DNA from: an uncultured bacterium
GTDB lineage: Bacteria; Bacteroidota; Bacteroidia; Bacteroidales; Bacteroidaceae
DNA: 64,000 nt
Assembly: GCA_905216025.1 (NCBI GenBank)
Contig: CAJMSE010000018.1
Location: 1 to 64,000 of the forward strand
Direction of reading: 5' to 3'
Shown piece by piece: positions 61,316 through 64,000 of the stretch. A model generated the notes under the pieces. It was given only the letters and a program-made list of their open reading frames with translations, was not told the origin of the DNA and searched no databases. Each line of letters begins with the position of its first letter. Within the stretch, counting starts at the first letter, position 1. The translations under genes and the position numbers were made by a program.

Positions 61316-63307
61316 TTATATGCAAAGTAATACTAATGTTAATGCGACAGTTCCCGTGAGGAACCAAACTGCATACTGGCGCACATCACCGCTCTGCCAC
61401 GGACGGATGGACTCACCGGCGGCATTCGCGCCCCAAGCCATGAAATCGAACGTTCCGTCTATCACATGACGGTCGAACCATGCTATCGGTGTGCTCACAC
61501 AACGGAATATTATCTTATGTGTGATAAACATCCATACCTCATCCATGTAGAAACGCTTGTAAGCAGCACGATGAAGTTTCGGGAAGCGCTTATAAAGCAT
61601 ATCGGCAACAGGCTGCTTCTCACCTATATATATATATGTGGCAAGAGTAATGCTGAGGATAGCGATGATTGTGCTCGTTGCAGCCACCTGTGTATCGAAA
61701 TGGATGGTATACTCTGCACCGGATGCCGTAACGAAACTGCCGAAGCTGCCACCCCACCCTGCAAAACCGGCTATAGTGGTGTATACACCTACACCGACGG
61801 TGATGACACAGAGAATGATGAGCGGAATGGTCATATTAAGCGGAGCCTCGTGCGGAGTGTGATGTGCATGGAGCTCCTTATTCTCCGTTCCCCAGAATAT
61901 TCCGTAGTAAAGACGGAACATATAGAAAGCCGTCATGGCTGCCACTCCAGTCATTATCCAGCCAACAACAGGGCTGTATGCGAAGCATGCCGTGATGATT
62001 TCGTCCTTAGAGCTGAAGCCCGAGAAGAACGGTATACCGGCAATGGCAAGGCATGAGATAAGGAAAGTGATATGCGTTATGGGCATATACTTGCGGAGTC
62101 CGCCCATGGTCGACATTTCATTTGAATGAACGGCATGGATGATGCATCCGGCTCCAAGGAACAGACAGGCCTTGAACATGGCATGTGTGAACAGGTGGAA
62201 CATCGATGCCATATAGCCAAGCTGTGCATGATCGTCAAGCACTGCACCATGATGGCCGGGCATGCATACGCCGAGAGAAACCATCATGAAGGCAATCTGA
62301 GATATTGTCGAGAAAGCAAGCACACGCTTGATATCACTCTGTGCACAGGCCACAGCTGCTGCATAGAATGCAGTAAACACACCTACCCATACCACGATGC
62401 TCATCTGTCCGGGGGCATATTCAATCCACAACGGGAACAGGCGTGCAATCTGGAACACACCGGCAACGACCATCGTTGCTGCATGGATAAGGGCGCTGAC
62501 AGGTGTCGGTCCCTCCATGGCATCGGGCAGCCAGATGTGCAGCGGGAACATGGCACTCTTACCGGCACCTCCGATGAACATCAGGACCAGAGCCGTGGGC
62601 AGGATAAAGCCTCCGGCAGCAACGGCCTTCATCACGTCAGCAGGAATAAACGGTGCTGCGCCGTTGCCCATCACGATATCTCCGGCAAAGGAGAAACTGA
62701 ATGAACCGGTGTAGTAACCGAAGAGCAAAATACCGATAAGGAAGAACATATCGGCAAAACGTGTGACGATAAATGCCTTCTTTGATGCCGACACAGCTGC
62801 CTGCAACGGATAGTAGAAACCGATAAGCAGGTAAGAGCTTACGCCCACAAGCTCCCAGAACAGATACATCTGGAAAATATTGGTAGCCACAACCAGTCCG
62901 AGCATTGACATGGTGAAGAGGCTGAGGAATGCGTAATAACGCTGGAAGCCCTTTTCGCCATGCATATATCCGAACGAATAGATATGCACCATGAGGCTGA
63001 CGGTTGAAATAACGATAAGCATCATCACCGAAATCGGATCGAGCAGGATACCGAGGTTGAAGTTCAGCTGTCCAAGCGGCAACCATGTAAAGTTATAGGG
63101 CACCAATGTGGCAAACGTGCCGTCGGTACCACGGTCTGCCGTGAAATAGCAGAACGCCGTATAATATGACAGCAGTGTGACAATGCCCAATGACACAGTA
63201 CCGATGAGTCCGGCCGTCTTATGTGACAACTTCATGCCTGCAAGTCCGAGCACGAGGAACGACAACAGAGGCAGAAGAAGTATTAAAAATACATAACTAT
63301 AATCCAT
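61316..63307 (-). CDS. nuoL: NADH-quinone oxidoreductase subunit L
   Basis: A 663-aa antiporter-like subunit with a long lateral helix at the C-terminus. Marks include LFWELVGVSSYLLIGFYY (Glu), MFPLHIWLPDAMEGPTPVSALIHAATMVVAGVF and SDIKRVLAFSTISQIAFMM. The normal length for NuoL is 610-660 aa. It begins 8 bp after nuoK. Confidence 0.96.
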   Translation of the reverse strand: MDYSYVFLILLLPLLSFLVLGLAGMKLSHKTAGLIGTVSLGIVTLLSYYTAFCYFTADRGTDGTFATLVPYNFTWLPLGQLNFNLGILLDPISVMMLIVISTVSLMVHIYSFGYMHGEKGFQRYYAFLSLFTMSMLGLVVATNIFQMYLFWELVGVSSYLLIGFYYPLQAAVSASKKAFIVTRFADMFFLIGILLFGYYTGSFSFSFAGDIVMGNGAAPFIPADVMKAVAAGGFILPTALVLMFIGGAGKSAMFPLHIWLPDAMEGPTPVSALIHAATMVVAGVFQIARLFPLWIEYAPGQMSIVVWVGVFTAFYAAAVACAQSDIKRVLAFSTISQIAFMMVSLGVCMPGHHGAVLDDHAQLGYMASMFHLFTHAMFKACLFLGAGCIIHAVHSNEMSTMGGLRKYMPITHITFLISCLAIAGIPFFSGFSSKDEIITACFAYSPVVGWIMTGVAAMTAFYMFRLYYGIFWGTENKELHAHHTPHEAPLNMTIPLIILCVITVGVGVYTTIAGFAGWGGSFGSFVTASGAEYTIHFDTQVAATSTIIAILSITLATYIYIGEKQPVADMLYKRFPKLHRAAYKRFYMDEVWMFITHKIIFRCVSTPIAWFDRHVIDGTFDFMAWGANAAGESIRPWQSGDVRQYAVWFLTGTVALTLVLLCI

Positions 63308-63315
63308 AAGTCACA

Positions 63316-63624
63316 TTAATATTTCATGTTTTTGATATTGTCCACCGTATCACTGCTGAAGTTCCGGTAAACATTAATTATTATAGCGATAGCTACCGCA
63401 CTCTCCGCTGCACTGACTCCAATGGAGAACAAGGTCATGAAAAAGCCCTCGAACTGTCCCGGAAAGAGAAGTCTGTTGAACGCTGCAAAGTTGATATCGA
63501 CCGCATTGAGGATAAGTTCAACGGATATGAGCATAGCTATCAGATTGCGGCGTGTTACAAAACCGAACACACCGATAAAGAACAAAAGTGCGCTGAGCAC
63601 GAAATAATATTCTACTGTTACCAT
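63316..63624 (-). CDS. nuoK: NADH-quinone oxidoreductase subunit K
   Basis: A 102-aa three-helix membrane subunit: IGVFGFVTRRNLIAMLISVELILNAVDINF holds the two conserved Glu/Asn positions, and AAESAVAIAIIINVYRN the third helix. Its ATG overlaps the nuoJ stop by 7 bp, which indicates translational coupling. Confidence 0.95.
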   Translation of the reverse strand: MVTVEYYFVLSALLFFIGVFGFVTRRNLIAMLISVELILNAVDINFAAFNRLLFPGQFEGFFMTLFSIGVSAAESAVAIAIIINVYRNFSSDTVDNIKNMKY

Positions 63625-64000
63625 ATGTCTTCCTCCTCTTCTTCGTTAGACAACTTCCTTGAAACCACAATACCTCCGATAATACATGCGAGCAGAAATA
63701 TCGAGATAAACTCGAACGGAAGTACATACTGATACTTATCGCTGCCGAGCAGAGACTCTCCGATGACCTTCATAGGCACCTCACCGGCAGATGCATCGCA
63801 AGCTACGGTGATAAGTTCGCTCTTCAGCAGTATCAGAGATACCAGAGCAAAGCCCACGAGAGACAAGGCGGCACCCGATAAGATGCGGCTGCCCTTCATC
63901 TTCTCAACCAGTCCCTGAAGCGCACGCTTGCTCACAAGCTGTATGGCAAAGACGTATATCATTGTCACACCACCTGCATAGATGCTTATCTGTGCCGCAC
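63618..64000 (-). CDS. nuoJ: NADH-quinone oxidoreductase subunit J (5' end beyond the window)
   Basis: At least 127 codons are in the window. The frame remains open to the right edge and reads AAQISIYAGGVTMIYVFAIQLVS, which is the conserved mid-helix 2-3 region of NuoJ (AxQxxIYxGGVxxLxxF), so the true start is upstream of 64000. A GTG at 63968 is inside this motif and is not the start. The C-terminal helix LPFEFISIFLLACIIGGIVVSRK is typical. The remaining nuo genes (A-I) should lie beyond this edge. Confidence 0.93.
   Translation of the reverse strand, partial: AAQISIYAGGVTMIYVFAIQLVSKRALQGLVEKMKGSRILSGAALSLVGFALVSLILLKSELITVACDASAGEVPMKVIGESLLGSDKYQYVLPFEFISIFLLACIIGGIVVSRKLSNEEEEEDIW

Noticed and set aside
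63966..63968. GTG as start of nuoJ
   Set aside because: The frame stays open to the window edge and encodes the conserved NuoJ helix (AAQISIYAGG), so the start is outside.

Overview
The window looks like chromosomal DNA of a Bacteroidota species, order Bacteroidales, most likely Prevotella-like or a close relative. The evidence is many promoters with the Bacteroidales -7 element TAnnTTTG, TonB-dependent receptors, a BACON-type lipoprotein, a DUF4954 protein, polysaccharide-degrading enzymes (PL11, GH43, GH28-like, heparinase II/III-like, GH88) and a nuo operon. Most of the sequence is moderately GC-rich. AT-rich patches lie at about 50.6-52.9 kb and 55.1-55.8 kb. I saw no rRNA or tRNA genes and no CRISPR array.

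Layout. 0-10 kb: the 5' end of a formate/nitrite-type transporter gene, a double-receiver/PEP-pyruvate-binding protein, metY, class I fumarase, nagB with an HD protein, an HI0933-type flavoprotein and ferritin. 10-17.7 kb: an Oar-like TonB receptor with an OB-fold/BACON surface lipoprotein, then a membrane histidine kinase with a periplasmic binding domain. 17.8-24 kb: clpB, gdhA-rlpA, a YitT transporter and a nested inverted-repeat element. 24-30 kb: an M16 protease, a NapH/NapG-like iron-sulfur fusion and a Tat-exported aldo/keto reductase. 30-37 kb: a carbohydrate locus (heparinase-like, GH28-like, GH43 on one strand, GH88 on the other) with no SusCD pair. 37-41 kb: a TonB receptor with an acid phosphatase, preceded by 11-bp-phased direct repeats that resemble a Pho box. 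41-50.7 kb: DUF4954-hflX, two convergent acetyltransferases, a divergent FtsZ with an unknown partner gene, and an AraC/TIGR04076/hydrolase set. 50.8-56.7 kb: a decayed YhcG gene, a DUF4143 ATPase, a PL11 rhamnogalacturonan lyase and a truncated Fn3-like gene. 56.7-64 kb: ComEC and nuoJKLMN, with nuoJ cut by the window edge.

The most unusual structure is in the intergenic DNA. Four loci carry tandem arrays of a 19-bp dyad unit at an exact 22-bp period, each just 3' of a gene. In one array the arms have changed from GTTAC/GTAAC to GTCAC/GTGAC, so pairing is kept. A second family of long hairpins (arms related to ACGCAAAGACGCGGAGACGC) sits at five gene ends, and a third family (CCCCTCCCGGCCTCCCC) occurs as a perfect 37-bp inverted pair, as a single copy, and as a degenerate copy encoding the C-terminus of an acetyltransferase.

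Functional themes are acidic-glycan breakdown (heparinase-like enzyme, GH88, GH28-like, GH43, PL11), phosphate-ester scavenging (receptor plus acid phosphatase), an exported Fe-S/aldo-keto reductase redox pair, and anaerobic respiration (fumarase, Nuo). Assignments rest on reading motifs and family resemblance; no database search was run.
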